Positions 45,434-54,899 are shown, counted from the first letter of the stretch. The stretch: 64,000 bases of DNA from Culturomica massiliensis (GCF_900091655.1 NZ_LT594621.1:3556188-3620187); one strand, 5' to 3'. Notes: generated by a model not told the origin, from the sequence alone. Numbers and translations: made by a program.

Positions 45434-47011
45434 ATGAAAAAATATTTTATATATATACTTGCTGCCATAATCTTATCTAATTTTATGCTAGCTTGTAGTG
45501 ATGAAAGTTTGAACACACTTCCAACCGATTCTGTCTCCGGCGAAGGGATGTTCAGTAATGCAACTGCTGCTTTAGTTCCGCTCAATGGAATTTATCGTAT
45601 GATGTATACTCAGGGATGGTCAACAACAGGTAATACACAACAATGCGACGGTTTAACAGCCTGGAACCTAATGGGGGATGTAATGGGGGAAGACATGGTA
45701 ATGAAAGCTGCTGGAAGTGGATGGTATTGGTATGATTGTATTTACAATGTGAAATCTAATTATACATCCAGCAGATGGCGTTCTTATGACACATGGAACG
45801 GCTATTATAAATTAATAGCAAACGCTAATTACATCATTGCTGCTCAAAATACGATGGCAGGCAACACTTCAGATGTTAATTATGTCGTAGGACAGGCGTA
45901 TGCGATCAGAGCATATGCCTACCACTATCTAGCTATGACATTTGCTCGTACGTATATAGGACATGAGAATGAACCAGGCGTACCCTTGTATACAGAACCT
46001 ACCTCTGCAGGAACTCCAGGAAAAGCGAGGGCGAGCTTAAGTGAAGTTTATAAACAAGTTCGTGCGGATATAGATACTGCTGTTAATTTACTGGAAAATG
46101 CACCTACACAGAAAGATAAAACTCATATTGATTACTATGTTGCCAACGGTATTAAAGCCCGGATTTGCCTGACAACCAATGAATGGTCTGAAGCGGCAAA
46201 AGCTGCTCGCATTGCTCGTTCCAATTATACTCCGGGGACAGGGAAAGAACTTACCGGAGGCCTTAATAGTGTCAACTTGGGAAATGTTATGTGGGGAGCC
46301 ACAATCATTACTGATCAGACGCCAGGTTGGGGACCGTTTTTATTTCACATGGATGCTTTTTCTAAATACAATATAGACGGTACTCAGGTTTATGCTTTTA
46401 AGGCCCCTAAATGCATAAATGTAAACTTATACAAGAAAATGGGAGAAAATGATGTACGTAGAGCCTGGTGGGAGCCTAATAATAATACTATAAAAGACGA
46501 CGCTGGCAATGTTCTTTCAAATTACATTCAAGTAAAATTTAGATTTTCAGATCCTATTACAGATTTGGGTGACAAAATATGGATGCGTATGGAAGAAATG
46601 TATTTGACAGAAGCGGAAGCTGAATGCAGGATGAATAATGACGCTAAAGCTCAATCAATACTTCGGGAATTTATGTCGTATCGAGATCCTAATTATCAGA
46701 CATCCAAGACTGGTAAAACTTTAGGGGCACTAACTTCTGACGAAACCGGCTCTTTACTTGAAGAAATTTTGATACAACGCCGTATCGAATTGTGGGGTGA
46801 ATATGGACGTATTTATGATATTAAGCGTTTGAAACAAGGATTTACTCGGACACAAGACATGGGATGGCCTATCCCAGCCTTGTTGAATGGTACAAATACT
46901 CAAAATCCCGAAACATATGCTTGGGTGTTAACTATCCCACAGGCTGAATTTGACGGAAATGTAAATATGGATGCATCAAAAGATCAAAATCCAGTAGGAG
47001 ATGGTATTTAA
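45434..47011 (+). CDS. SusD/RagB family surface lipoprotein (operon C)
   Basis: A 525-residue lipoprotein: MKKYFIYILAAIILSNFMLAC (lipobox MLAC). SusD features include YVVGQAYAIRAYAYHYLAMTFA and the C-terminal EEILIQRRIELWGEYGRIYDIKR. It is slightly longer than the other array members. It forms the ligand-capturing partner of SusC C. Ligand unknown. Confidence 0.93.
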   Translation: MKKYFIYILAAIILSNFMLACSDESLNTLPTDSVSGEGMFSNATAALVPLNGIYRMMYTQGWSTTGNTQQCDGLTAWNLMGDVMGEDMVMKAAGSGWYWYDCIYNVKSNYTSSRWRSYDTWNGYYKLIANANYIIAAQNTMAGNTSDVNYVVGQAYAIRAYAYHYLAMTFARTYIGHENEPGVPLYTEPTSAGTPGKARASLSEVYKQVRADIDTAVNLLENAPTQKDKTHIDYYVANGIKARICLTTNEWSEAAKAARIARSNYTPGTGKELTGGLNSVNLGNVMWGATIITDQTPGWGPFLFHMDAFSKYNIDGTQVYAFKAPKCINVNLYKKMGENDVRRAWWEPNNNTIKDDAGNVLSNYIQVKFRFSDPITDLGDKIWMRMEEMYLTEAEAECRMNNDAKAQSILREFMSYRDPNYQTSKTGKTLGALTSDETGSLLEEILIQRRIELWGEYGRIYDIKRLKQGFTRTQDMGWPIPALLNGTNTQNPETYAWVLTIPQAEFDGNVNMDASKDQNPVGDGI

Positions 47012-47034
47012 TAACTACATAATTCATGAGAATA

Positions 47035-47781
47035 ATGAAAAAAATAATATATGGTAGTTTTATCGGTATATTTATTTGCCTGCTTACGGCCTGTGATACC
47101 GATAATAAAGGGACTGTTTATAGTCCTGTAACCGAAGAGGTCGGTTTTTTAACCAAAAACGTGAAACGGGAACTAACTGCTGATCAGAACAGTTTCGAAA
47201 TACTTGTAACCCGTTCGGGTAAGAAAGGAGAATTAACAATGCCTTTTACAGTGACAGATCCTAGTGGTTTACTGGTTATTTCAGAAACAGTGACATTCAA
47301 GGACGGAGAAGCTTCTGCTAAAATTCAAATTTCAAATATACAGAAATTACAGATCGGACCGGAATATACTGTGACTTTAGCTTTAGAGGCAGAAAATATT
47401 ACTGTAGGAGGGTTTAAAGAAACCAATATTGTATTGAATCGGACCTATACTTTCGAGTCAATCGGTATTGGGAAATTTACGAGTGAATTCTTCGGAGAAA
47501 GCTGGAATCAGGAAGTACAAAAAGCTAAAGAAGCAAATGTGTACAAATTACCTGACTGTTATGTTGAAGGTTATAGTATTATATTCAATTTAGATGATGC
47601 CGGTAATGTAGTTGAATTCAAAACCCAACAGACCGGTTACGAACATGCGGATTATGGTATGGTTTCTGCTACATTAGCCTCTTGGAAACGTGAAGGTAAA
47701 ATGATTACTTTCGGCTTGGAATTTACCGTAAGCATTGGTACTTTTGGAGTTATGAATGAGATTTTGGAGATGCCAAATTAA
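47035..47781 (+). CDS. Third-position lipoprotein of operon C (DUF4843/Calx-beta-like)
   Basis: From the ATG at 47035 the protein has 248 residues (MKKIIYGSFIGIFICLLTAC, lipobox LTAC); an ATG three codons upstream (47026) is equally possible. Residues about 35-130 are a beta-sandwich with ADQNSFEILVTRSGKKGELTMPFTVTDPSGLL, comparable to Calx-beta-like lipoproteins in this operon position. It is only distantly similar to the lipoproteins of operons A and D. It probably sits at the surface beside SusCD. Function is inferred only from context. Confidence 0.75.
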   Translation: MKKIIYGSFIGIFICLLTACDTDNKGTVYSPVTEEVGFLTKNVKRELTADQNSFEILVTRSGKKGELTMPFTVTDPSGLLVISETVTFKDGEASAKIQISNIQKLQIGPEYTVTLALEAENITVGGFKETNIVLNRTYTFESIGIGKFTSEFFGESWNQEVQKAKEANVYKLPDCYVEGYSIIFNLDDAGNVVEFKTQQTGYEHADYGMVSATLASWKREGKMITFGLEFTVSIGTFGVMNEILEMPN

Positions 47782-47910
47782 GACTTAGATTAACACTTAA
47801 AAGATAGTCTATTCCGATCGTTTTTACAACCAGAGGGAGCTCAAAAAGTAAAAATCCTCCCCATGTAGAATCGGATATTTGACTTCAGTCTCCGATAAGA
47901 GATACAAATA

Positions 47911-47955
47911 AATTGAGGGTACCAAATATTTTTTGGATACCCTCAATTTTCTATT
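47911..47955 (+). terminator. Terminator at the end of operon C
   Basis: ATTGAGGGTA and TACCCTCAAT (10 bp, extended by CCAAA/TTTGG) form a strong hairpin followed by TTTTCTATT. Confidence 0.85.
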
Positions 47956-47986
47956 ATGCAGAATTAAATTTCACCTACTGGCAAGT

Positions 47987-48040
47987 AGTGATTCCCCGGT
48001 GAAGGGAACGTTCTGTCTCTCTGCCGGATGGAGCTTTTAA
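47987..48040 (+). pseudogene. 3'-end scar of a porV-like gene
   Basis: 54 bp match the end of the porV-like gene at 59312-59365 almost exactly, including the TAA stop. Nothing upstream belongs to that gene. It shows that a protease-porV module once ended here, or that a segment beginning inside porV was recombined into this place. Confidence 0.85.
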
Positions 48041-48063
48041 ACAAACAATCATAATGTGACTGG

Positions 48064-48095
48064 AAGTCGGTTCAGAAATGGACCGGCTTTTTTAT
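48064..48095 (+). terminator. Terminator copied with the porV scar
   Basis: AAGTCGGTTC and GGACCGGCTT pair (two G-U) around AGAAAT and are followed by TTTTTATTTC. The copy is the same as at 59389. Confidence 0.75.
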
Positions 48096-48261
48096 TTCTT
48101 TATACTTCCTTTCAAAACGAATTCTTTTTTACCCTATTTTTTCGCTGCAAAACAGATGAGATGTTTTTTAATATTATGTAACCATCTTCGCCGTATCCGA
48201 TAGTACCTTTTTCTCTCCTTCTCATACCTACCCCATTCTTTCGCTTCCCTTGACATACCAC

Positions 48262-48272
48262 GCTTACTAAGC
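48262..48272. repeat. Boundary palindrome of operon D
   Basis: GCTTACTAAGC, now 1256 bp before the susC D ATG. Taking out the 1155-bp IS and one 3-bp target copy returns the distance to 98 bp, as in the other operons. Confidence 0.85.
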
Positions 48273-48318
48273 GAGTGCGTAATTCAAAAAAGGAGAAAAA
48301 TATTTCGACTTTAACTTG

Positions 48319-49473
48319 GCTGAATTCAACTTGCAAATGCAACAGAATTCTGATTAATAATTTGTTTAAATTTTTCGTTTGGCGTGAGGTATCCAAGTCT
48401 TTTACGAGGTCGATTATTGAGTTTATTTTCAATCCACTTAATCTGTTTGTTGGTTACTTCACTAAAGTCCTTACCCTTTGGGATATACTGCCTGATAAGC
48501 CCGTTGGTGTTTTCATTGGCACCACGTTCCCATGAGTGGTATGGTTTGCAAAAATAGAATTTTATTTCCAATTTTTGCGCAATTTCCTCGTGCTTTGCAA
48601 ACTCCTTTCCATTGTCAGCCGTAATTGTGTGTATTAAGTTTTTCACTTTCCGCAGTGCCCATACTGCAATCTTAGCTACCGGGATGGCTTCTTTTCCCGA
48701 CAACTTGCGTATCCAGACCCTGCTTGTTGCTCTGTCGTTAATGGTAAGAATGGCACCTTTGTGGTTCTTACCAATAATTGTATCTATCTCTAAATCACCA
48801 AATCTCTCCTTCAGTTCCACTATCTCGGGACGCTCATCAATATCCACCCTGCCTGGGATAAATCCTCGCCCTGCATTTTTAGAACCACGTTTGGCATACC
48901 TGCGACCTTGTCTGCGAAGATATTTGTGCAGTTTGCCACCCCGCCGCTTATCCTCCCAAATCCAGCGATATATCGTTTCGTGAGATACCATCGCAATTCC
49001 CTCCAAGCGGCTCCTGCCGACAATCTGCTCCGGGCTGAATCCTTTCTTCAACAGCTTTATTATCCGTTTTCTCATTGCCGGTGTAAGCACTTCCTTGCGA
49101 TGTTTTTGCTGCTTGCGCCTGTCTGCTTTTCGCTGGGCAAGCTCCATGCTATAGCTACCACTTCGGGCGTCGCAATTGCGCTTTATCTCCCTGTAAACAG
49201 TGCTTTTATCTACTCCGATAGCTTCCGCTATTGCTTTTTTGCTCATCGGTATTTGCAACATCATAGAAATTGCATACCTTTGTTCCTCGGTTATATGTTT
49301 GCTCATCTGCAACTTTTTTTTCTTTGGACGGACAATTAAAGCAAAGATAGCAAACTTTATCCATTCAGAGTGAGAGAAAGGGGGACATTGTCTCTCTTTC
49401 CTCTCTGAAAAATAAATGTTTTTATTGCTTATTATCCGCACCCAAAAAGTTGCATTTATAAGTTGAACTCAAG
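48319..49473 (-). mobile_element. IS30 family insertion sequence, IS4351-like
   Basis: A 1155-bp element with 25-bp imperfect inverted repeats at 48319-48343 and 49449-49473 (20 of 25 positions match; inner part ...TTCAACTT..AAATGCAAC). It is flanked by a direct TTG at 48316-48318 and 49474-49476. Length, repeat size and the single transposase gene fit IS4351 of Bacteroides. Removing the element restores TTTAACTTGAATTTA, the sequence seen in the operon E leader. IS4351 is known for outward transcription into adjacent genes; here the transposase's upstream end faces susC D. Confidence 0.95.
48326..49306 (-). CDS. IS30 family transposase
   Basis: A 326-residue transposase from the ATG at 49306 (MSKHITEEQRYAISMMLQ); a 45-codon upstream extension is unlikely. 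The N-terminal HTH reads AIAEAIGVDKSTVYREIKRN. The DDE catalytic residues lie in GDLEIDTIIG, TADNGKEF and the GANENTNGLIRQYIPKG signature typical of IS30. The frame is intact, so the element may be active. The stop codon lies within the left inverted repeat. Confidence 0.95.
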   Translation of the reverse strand: MSKHITEEQRYAISMMLQIPMSKKAIAEAIGVDKSTVYREIKRNCDARSGSYSMELAQRKADRRKQQKHRKEVLTPAMRKRIIKLLKKGFSPEQIVGRSRLEGIAMVSHETIYRWIWEDKRRGGKLHKYLRRQGRRYAKRGSKNAGRGFIPGRVDIDERPEIVELKERFGDLEIDTIIGKNHKGAILTINDRATSRVWIRKLSGKEAIPVAKIAVWALRKVKNLIHTITADNGKEFAKHEEIAQKLEIKFYFCKPYHSWERGANENTNGLIRQYIPKGKDFSEVTNKQIKWIENKLNNRPRKRLGYLTPNEKFKQIINQNSVAFAS

Positions 49474-49528
49474 TTGAATTTAATAAGGGGAAACAGAATT
49501 TAACAACTGGATCAAAAACAGCCTAGAT

Positions 49529-52500
49529 ATGTCTAACTTAAAATTAAAATGTATGAGAAAATTAATTGGACTATTTGTTTTCCTGACTTTTGTCGGAATG
49601 CAGATATGTTTTGCTCAAACGCGGGAGATAACCGGTACGGTTATTGACAAAAGTGACAAGATGCCTCTCCCGGGAGTATCCGTCACTTTAAAAAGTAATC
49701 CATCCCAGGGAACAGCAACAGATGTAAACGGGAAATTTACATTAAAAGTAAACGACGGAGACGTTTTAGTATTTTCTTTTATCGGTATGAAATCGCAGGA
49801 AATTGCGGTTGCAGGAAAAACGAACCTTACTGTGGAAATGGAACCTGATGCAGAAATGTTGGATGAGGTCGTTGTCGAAGGTATGTACGGTACTCAAAAA
49901 TTGGGTTCAATTACAGGTAGTGTCGCAACGGTGAAAGAGGAAAAGTTGAGAGACCGCCCTGTTGCTAATGTCGCTGATGCTTTACAGGGACAAGTTGCCG
50001 GTTTGCAGGTATATACTGCTTCCGGTGAGCCGAGTGCCAGTTTTTCAATGCGTTTGCGTGGTGTAAACTCCATGAATGCAAGTAATACTCCGTTGTTAAT
50101 TGTAGACGGAACACCGGTAACAGCTTCTGCTTTCCGGGCCATCAACAGCAACGATATTGAAAACGTAGTATTACTGAAGGATGCTTCTTCAACAGCTATC
50201 TATGGTTCCCGTGCAGCCAACGGTGTATTGGTGATTTCTACAAAACGTGGTAAAATGGGCGAGAAACCGAAGATGCAGGTTCGTGCTCAATATGGTTGGT
50301 CACAAATGGCTATGGATAATTTAGATATGATGAATGCTCAGGAATATCTGAAATTCCGTGAAATGGTAGACCCGACTTTAATTACCAATTCAACTTTTCA
50401 GGAACATAAGGCTTGGGCAACCAAATACAATGTAGATACAGACTGGAAAGATTATCTTTTTAAAAGTAGTTCTCCTACTTATCAATTGGATGGTTCTGTA
50501 ACGGGAGCTTCAGAAAAAAGTAACTATTATTTCTCAGCCGGTTATTTCAGTCAGGACGGTATCGTTCATCACTCGGACTACAAACGTATGACTTTACGTT
50601 CCAATGTAGATACTAAAATAGCCGATTGGTTAAAAGTAGGCGTTAATTTAGGTTTGTCTCATGAAAAATACCGGACGACTTTCTCTACGACAAATGGTTG
50701 GTACAATCCGGTTAACTTCGCAAGATGGGCCGATCCTTCTTATTCTCCCTATACCTATACTATTGATAACAATGGTAAAATTCATTGGGGAAAACCGTGG
50801 ACGATAAATAATGAAATGGGAGGTTTGATAAACTGTTCCCGTGTTATGGAAATGCAACCACAAGTACAGAAAACAACCCGAATCATGGGTAATACCTTTA
50901 TTCAGTTGACTCCGCTTAAAGGCTTAACTGTCCGGGCTCAACAATCGGCAGATGCTTATGACTACCGTTCAACATTGAAGGCTTATCCGGACCCTCTGAA
51001 TGAAATGAATAAAAATGTCGGTAATGTAAGAGAAGCTTTCCAACGCTTTTACTCATTTACTTTTACCAATACAGCCGAATATAAATTCGATATACAGAAC
51101 GATCATCACCTTAGCTTCTTAATCGGACAAGAATCTATCATTCAAAAAGATGAGGCATTTAATGCCCGTACTCAGGGACATTCCGACAGCCGCTTGATGT
51201 TGCTTTCTGCCAGCCAGACTCCATATGCAACAGATCCTTTCGGTTCTTCATTAACAGAGACCGTATTCAACTCTTACTTTGCAAGATTCAACTACGACTT
51301 TATGAACAAATACTACTTTGATGCTTCTGTCCGCCGGGACGGTTCTTCTCTTTTCCCGAAAGATGAACGTTGGGGTACATTCTATTCAGTGGGAGCCATG
51401 TGGAATATGAAGAAAGAAGCGTTCCTGGAGAATGTCGATCTGATTGATGATTTACGTTTGAAAGTAAGTTACGGTTCTACAGGTAACTCTGGAATCAGCG
51501 ATTATGTATATATCGGTTCAATTGGAAACGGACAATATAACAATGAAGCGAGCTGGACAATCAGCGGAGTACAGAACGACGGTTTGACCTGGGAAACTGT
51601 GAAATCGTGGAATGTGGGTGTTTCCGGCCGTTTAATGAATGCTTTAAACCTGGATATTGAATTTTACAAAAAGACGACGACAGATATGTTGATGAGCGTA
51701 CCTTTCTCTTATACGACAGGACACTCTTCTGCTAATGGTAACGTTGGTAAGATGACGAATACCGGTATTGACGTATCTGTAAATTACGATATTTTCAGTA
51801 AAGGTGATTTCTATTGGAATGTTAGTGCTAACTTCAACTACAATAAGAATGAGATTGTAAAATTGTATGAAGGTTTTGAGAATTTCGTACAAGCCGGTAC
51901 CGGAATTAAATATGCAGAAGGACATGCTTTCGGTGAATTTTTCTATGCAAAATATGCCGGTGTAAATCCTGCTAACGGTAAACAGTTGTGGTATACTCCG
52001 GAAGGTGGTGTTACTGAAAACTACTCTGATGATCTGAAGCAATTTATGGGAAAAACCCGTTTTGCTCCTTGGGCCGGAGGTTTTGCAACAACAGTGGCCT
52101 GGAAAGGCATTTCTCTGAGTGCAGACTTTACATGGGTAGCTCAAAAATACATGTTGAACAACGACCGTTTCTTTGTTGAAAATTCAACGTTTGCAGCCGA
52201 TCAAAATCAAGCGAAAAAGATGTTGAACATGTGGACAACTCCGGGACAGATTACGGATATTCCAAAAGCAGGAGAAGCTCCGCAATTCGATTCCCGTTTT
52301 GTGGAAAACGCCTCTTTCGTTCGTTTGAAAAACGTAACATTGTCTTATACATTCCCCAGACAATTATTGAAGAAAACCGGATTTATGGAAGGAGCCCGAA
52401 TCTATGCTATCGGACGTAACTTGTTGACATTTACGGATTATTCAGGATATGACCCGGAAATTGACTCTAACTTGTCCATGGGTAAATATCCGAATACCAG

Positions 52501-52534
52501 ACAGTATGAAATCGGTGTAGAGTTGAACTTCTAA
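49529..52534 (+). CDS. SusC/RagA family TonB-linked transporter (operon D)
   Basis: A 1001-residue transporter sharing the array signal region (through QICFAQ) and EITGTVIDKSDKMPLPG. The region after the carboxypeptidase-D-like domain reads EMLDEVVVEGMYGTQ, and the plug has VLLKDASSTAIYGSRAANGV. The barrel ends in I-G-V-E-L-N-F. There is no STN domain. The IS30 element ends 55 bp upstream, so its native leader is split and expression may come from the IS end. It heads the most complete operon of the array (six genes). Confidence 0.93.
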   Translation: MSNLKLKCMRKLIGLFVFLTFVGMQICFAQTREITGTVIDKSDKMPLPGVSVTLKSNPSQGTATDVNGKFTLKVNDGDVLVFSFIGMKSQEIAVAGKTNLTVEMEPDAEMLDEVVVEGMYGTQKLGSITGSVATVKEEKLRDRPVANVADALQGQVAGLQVYTASGEPSASFSMRLRGVNSMNASNTPLLIVDGTPVTASAFRAINSNDIENVVLLKDASSTAIYGSRAANGVLVISTKRGKMGEKPKMQVRAQYGWSQMAMDNLDMMNAQEYLKFREMVDPTLITNSTFQEHKAWATKYNVDTDWKDYLFKSSSPTYQLDGSVTGASEKSNYYFSAGYFSQDGIVHHSDYKRMTLRSNVDTKIADWLKVGVNLGLSHEKYRTTFSTTNGWYNPVNFARWADPSYSPYTYTIDNNGKIHWGKPWTINNEMGGLINCSRVMEMQPQVQKTTRIMGNTFIQLTPLKGLTVRAQQSADAYDYRSTLKAYPDPLNEMNKNVGNVREAFQRFYSFTFTNTAEYKFDIQNDHHLSFLIGQESIIQKDEAFNARTQGHSDSRLMLLSASQTPYATDPFGSSLTETVFNSYFARFNYDFMNKYYFDASVRRDGSSLFPKDERWGTFYSVGAMWNMKKEAFLENVDLIDDLRLKVSYGSTGNSGISDYVYIGSIGNGQYNNEASWTISGVQNDGLTWETVKSWNVGVSGRLMNALNLDIEFYKKTTTDMLMSVPFSYTTGHSSANGNVGKMTNTGIDVSVNYDIFSKGDFYWNVSANFNYNKNEIVKLYEGFENFVQAGTGIKYAEGHAFGEFFYAKYAGVNPANGKQLWYTPEGGVTENYSDDLKQFMGKTRFAPWAGGFATTVAWKGISLSADFTWVAQKYMLNNDRFFVENSTFAADQNQAKKMLNMWTTPGQITDIPKAGEAPQFDSRFVENASFVRLKNVTLSYTFPRQLLKKTGFMEGARIYAIGRNLLTFTDYSGYDPEIDSNLSMGKYPNTRQYEIGVELNF

Positions 52535-52550
52535 TTTTAAATTTAATCAG

Positions 52551-54044
52551 ATGAAAAAGATATTATATACTTTGATAGGTATTACGGGTCTTTCCCTTGC
52601 TTCATGCGATATGGACAAATACCCGTATGATAAAATCCCTACCGACGAAGCTTTACAGACAGTAAGTGACTTTAAAAATTTTCGGAATGGATTTTATGAA
52701 TATACACAGGTCCTGTTTACAGGTGATTATGTTATCCAACCCGAAGTTCAAGCTGACGGTTTAAATGCAGTTATTGACTTTACTAATACTTATGGCGCTT
52801 GGTACCGCTGGCAGCACACAGCAGAGAGTGGCGGACAATGGTCCGGTTTCTATGCATTGATCAGTAATTGTAATTTGGTATTGGAAAAAGGGGTATCACT
52901 GATGCATACTTTTTCTGACGCGGATCAAATCACATTAAAGCATTATTTAGGTGAAGCCTATTTTATGCGGGCATTGGCATATGAAGAATTGGCTATCCGT
53001 TTCTGTAAACCGTATAATGCATCTACGGCAGCAAATGATTTAGGTGTTGCTTTAGTAACAAAATATGCACCTTCCAGCCAGTCTTCTACTTATCCGGCAC
53101 GCTCGTCATTGGCAAAGACATATGAGCTTATTACTGCAGATCTTGACTCAGCAGCCAAATATATAACGACACCCGGAACACAAAACTCCGGTTATCTGAC
53201 AGAAGATGCTGTTGCTGCACTAAAAGCACGGGTTGCTTTACAGATGAAAGATTACACAGCAGCTATCAATGCTGCAAAACCATTGGTAGATGGTGACAAG
53301 TATCCATTAGTCACGACGGCTGTTGCTATGAGAGACATGTGGACAAACGATAAGTCTACGGAGGTTATTTTTCAGCCCATATTCATATCAGGCCAATTGG
53401 GTAGTGCTACCGGTACGGTCTTAATTGATAAATCAGGAAGTAATACCAAAGTTAATCCGGATTTTCTTCCGACGAAAACAGTATTGGATTTATATGATCA
53501 AACGAATGACCTTCGCTTTGCTGCTTACTTTAAAAAAGGATCGATGAATTTTTCTTCAGGTTCTCCTCAGCTTTATTATTGTTCCAAATATCCGGGTAAT
53601 CCGCTTTATTGTACGGGTAATACCCAGTTTATAAATGCTCCGAAAATACTTCGTATTGCAGAAATGTATCTGATTTTAGCTGAAGCATATAAAGAATCCA
53701 ATGATGAAACCAATGCGTTGAGTTATTTGAACGCTTTGCGTTCAAAACGTATCGCCGGTTATACAGACCAAACATATAGTGGAACAGCGTTGACTAATGA
53801 AATTCGTAAGGAACGTCAAAGAGAACTTTATATGGAAGGTTACCGTTTGTGGGATCTGAAGCGTTATGGAATAGGTCTTAGCGGACGTACTCCTCAGGAC
53901 GGAACTTATGTATACCAGAACGGTGGTGCAAATTCAACAGAAATCAGTAAAGAAGCCAGTGATTTCCGTTTTGTATGGCCGATTCCGACACATGAGATCA
54001 ATGCTAATCCACAAATGAAAGATCAACAAAACGAAGGATACTAA
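52551..54044 (+). CDS. SusD/RagB family surface lipoprotein (operon D)
   Basis: A 497-residue lipoprotein: MKKILYTLIGITGLSLASC (lipobox LASC). SusD signatures are YLGEAYFMRALAYEELAIRF and the C-terminal IRKERQRELYMEGYRLWDLKRYG. It is 17 bp after susC D. It is expected to act as the surface lid and ligand-binding subunit for the transporter; given the downstream protease, peptides are the most plausible ligand. Confidence 0.93.
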   Translation: MKKILYTLIGITGLSLASCDMDKYPYDKIPTDEALQTVSDFKNFRNGFYEYTQVLFTGDYVIQPEVQADGLNAVIDFTNTYGAWYRWQHTAESGGQWSGFYALISNCNLVLEKGVSLMHTFSDADQITLKHYLGEAYFMRALAYEELAIRFCKPYNASTAANDLGVALVTKYAPSSQSSTYPARSSLAKTYELITADLDSAAKYITTPGTQNSGYLTEDAVAALKARVALQMKDYTAAINAAKPLVDGDKYPLVTTAVAMRDMWTNDKSTEVIFQPIFISGQLGSATGTVLIDKSGSNTKVNPDFLPTKTVLDLYDQTNDLRFAAYFKKGSMNFSSGSPQLYYCSKYPGNPLYCTGNTQFINAPKILRIAEMYLILAEAYKESNDETNALSYLNALRSKRIAGYTDQTYSGTALTNEIRKERQRELYMEGYRLWDLKRYGIGLSGRTPQDGTYVYQNGGANSTEISKEASDFRFVWPIPTHEINANPQMKDQQNEGY

Positions 54045-54056
54045 AAAGGATTAATT

Positions 54057-54875
54057 ATGAAAAAGATATACATTTTATTTATTGCGTTATCCGCATTTTT
54101 CTTAATGGGATGTGAAAATGATCCCATTCACTATAGCGGTCCTGACTTCGTATCATTCAACGAAGGAGCTATAAACAAAGTTGTTAAAGAGAACGAAGAC
54201 GGAATTTTAGAGATTACACTGGGAGTTTCCAAAACAAGCAATGCAGATCGTACTTTCAGTGTCGTTGTCGACGCAGCCAATACGACTGCAGTAGAAGGTC
54301 AGGATTATGAGTTTGTGAATAAAACCGTTACGATCCCTGCCGGAAAATATACCGGAGTAATTAAAGTAAAAGGCAATTATGACAATCTGACTCCTGAGGC
54401 TGTTAAGTTAACTCTTAATTTAGTAGCTGATCAGTCTATGTTACAGGAAGGAACAACCACAAGTGTTGTCGTAAATCTAAGTCGTTTCTTTGAGATTACC
54501 ATGGACTGGCTGGAAGGCAACTGGTTGGCTCAGGATACAAAAAATGGAGCCAATGACGGAGATCCTTACGACATGACCATAGAGCAAATTAATGGAGATA
54601 CGATTGCTATAGGCGGATTATTCGGAACACCTTCCTTAATCAAGGGTATCGTTGACTACGATAATGCTCAGATACAAATTCCTATGCAGCAATATATGTT
54701 TTCTCAGGGAGGAGCTGATTATTTTATTTTTAATGTTGTCGGAAGTAGTTTGTATAATAAGCCTATTGTTTGTGATATTAATTTCAGGGGAATAACAACC
54801 GGATCCTATGGTGTTTTGAATGCATCGTACTCAGGATGGTTTCCTTATATAACTGTAATGGTCAAAGAGGAATGA
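54057..54875 (+). CDS. Calx-beta-like lipoprotein of SusCD operon D
   Basis: A 272-residue lipoprotein: MKKIYILFIALSAFFLMGC (lipobox LMGC). The N-terminal part is strongly similar to the operon A paralogue: KENEDGILEITLGVSKTSNADRTF against RENEDGITEIKIGVAKKSNTDRTF, then the shared NTTAVEGQDY and FFEITMDWLEG. The C-terminal halves diverge completely after DWLEG, suggesting that this half faces variable substrate. It lies 12 bp after susD. Confidence 0.87.
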   Translation: MKKIYILFIALSAFFLMGCENDPIHYSGPDFVSFNEGAINKVVKENEDGILEITLGVSKTSNADRTFSVVVDAANTTAVEGQDYEFVNKTVTIPAGKYTGVIKVKGNYDNLTPEAVKLTLNLVADQSMLQEGTTTSVVVNLSRFFEITMDWLEGNWLAQDTKNGANDGDPYDMTIEQINGDTIAIGGLFGTPSLIKGIVDYDNAQIQIPMQQYMFSQGGADYFIFNVVGSSLYNKPIVCDINFRGITTGSYGVLNASYSGWFPYITVMVKEE

Positions 54876-54899
54876 TCCTCTTAGGATGAACTTATCGGG

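Larger units (their letters stand above)
47987..48272 (+). repeat. Cassette tail repeat before operon D (286 bp)
   Basis: It is near-identical to 59312-59596. It holds the porV 3' scar, a terminator, about 75 bp of spacer, the 100-bp tail also found before operon C, and the boundary palindrome. I see no gene in it. Confidence 0.9.

Noticed and set aside
49307..49441. 45-codon N-terminal extension of the IS30 transposase
   Set aside because: IS30/IS4351 transposases begin at the MSKHITEEQR-type start; the extension has no family similarity.
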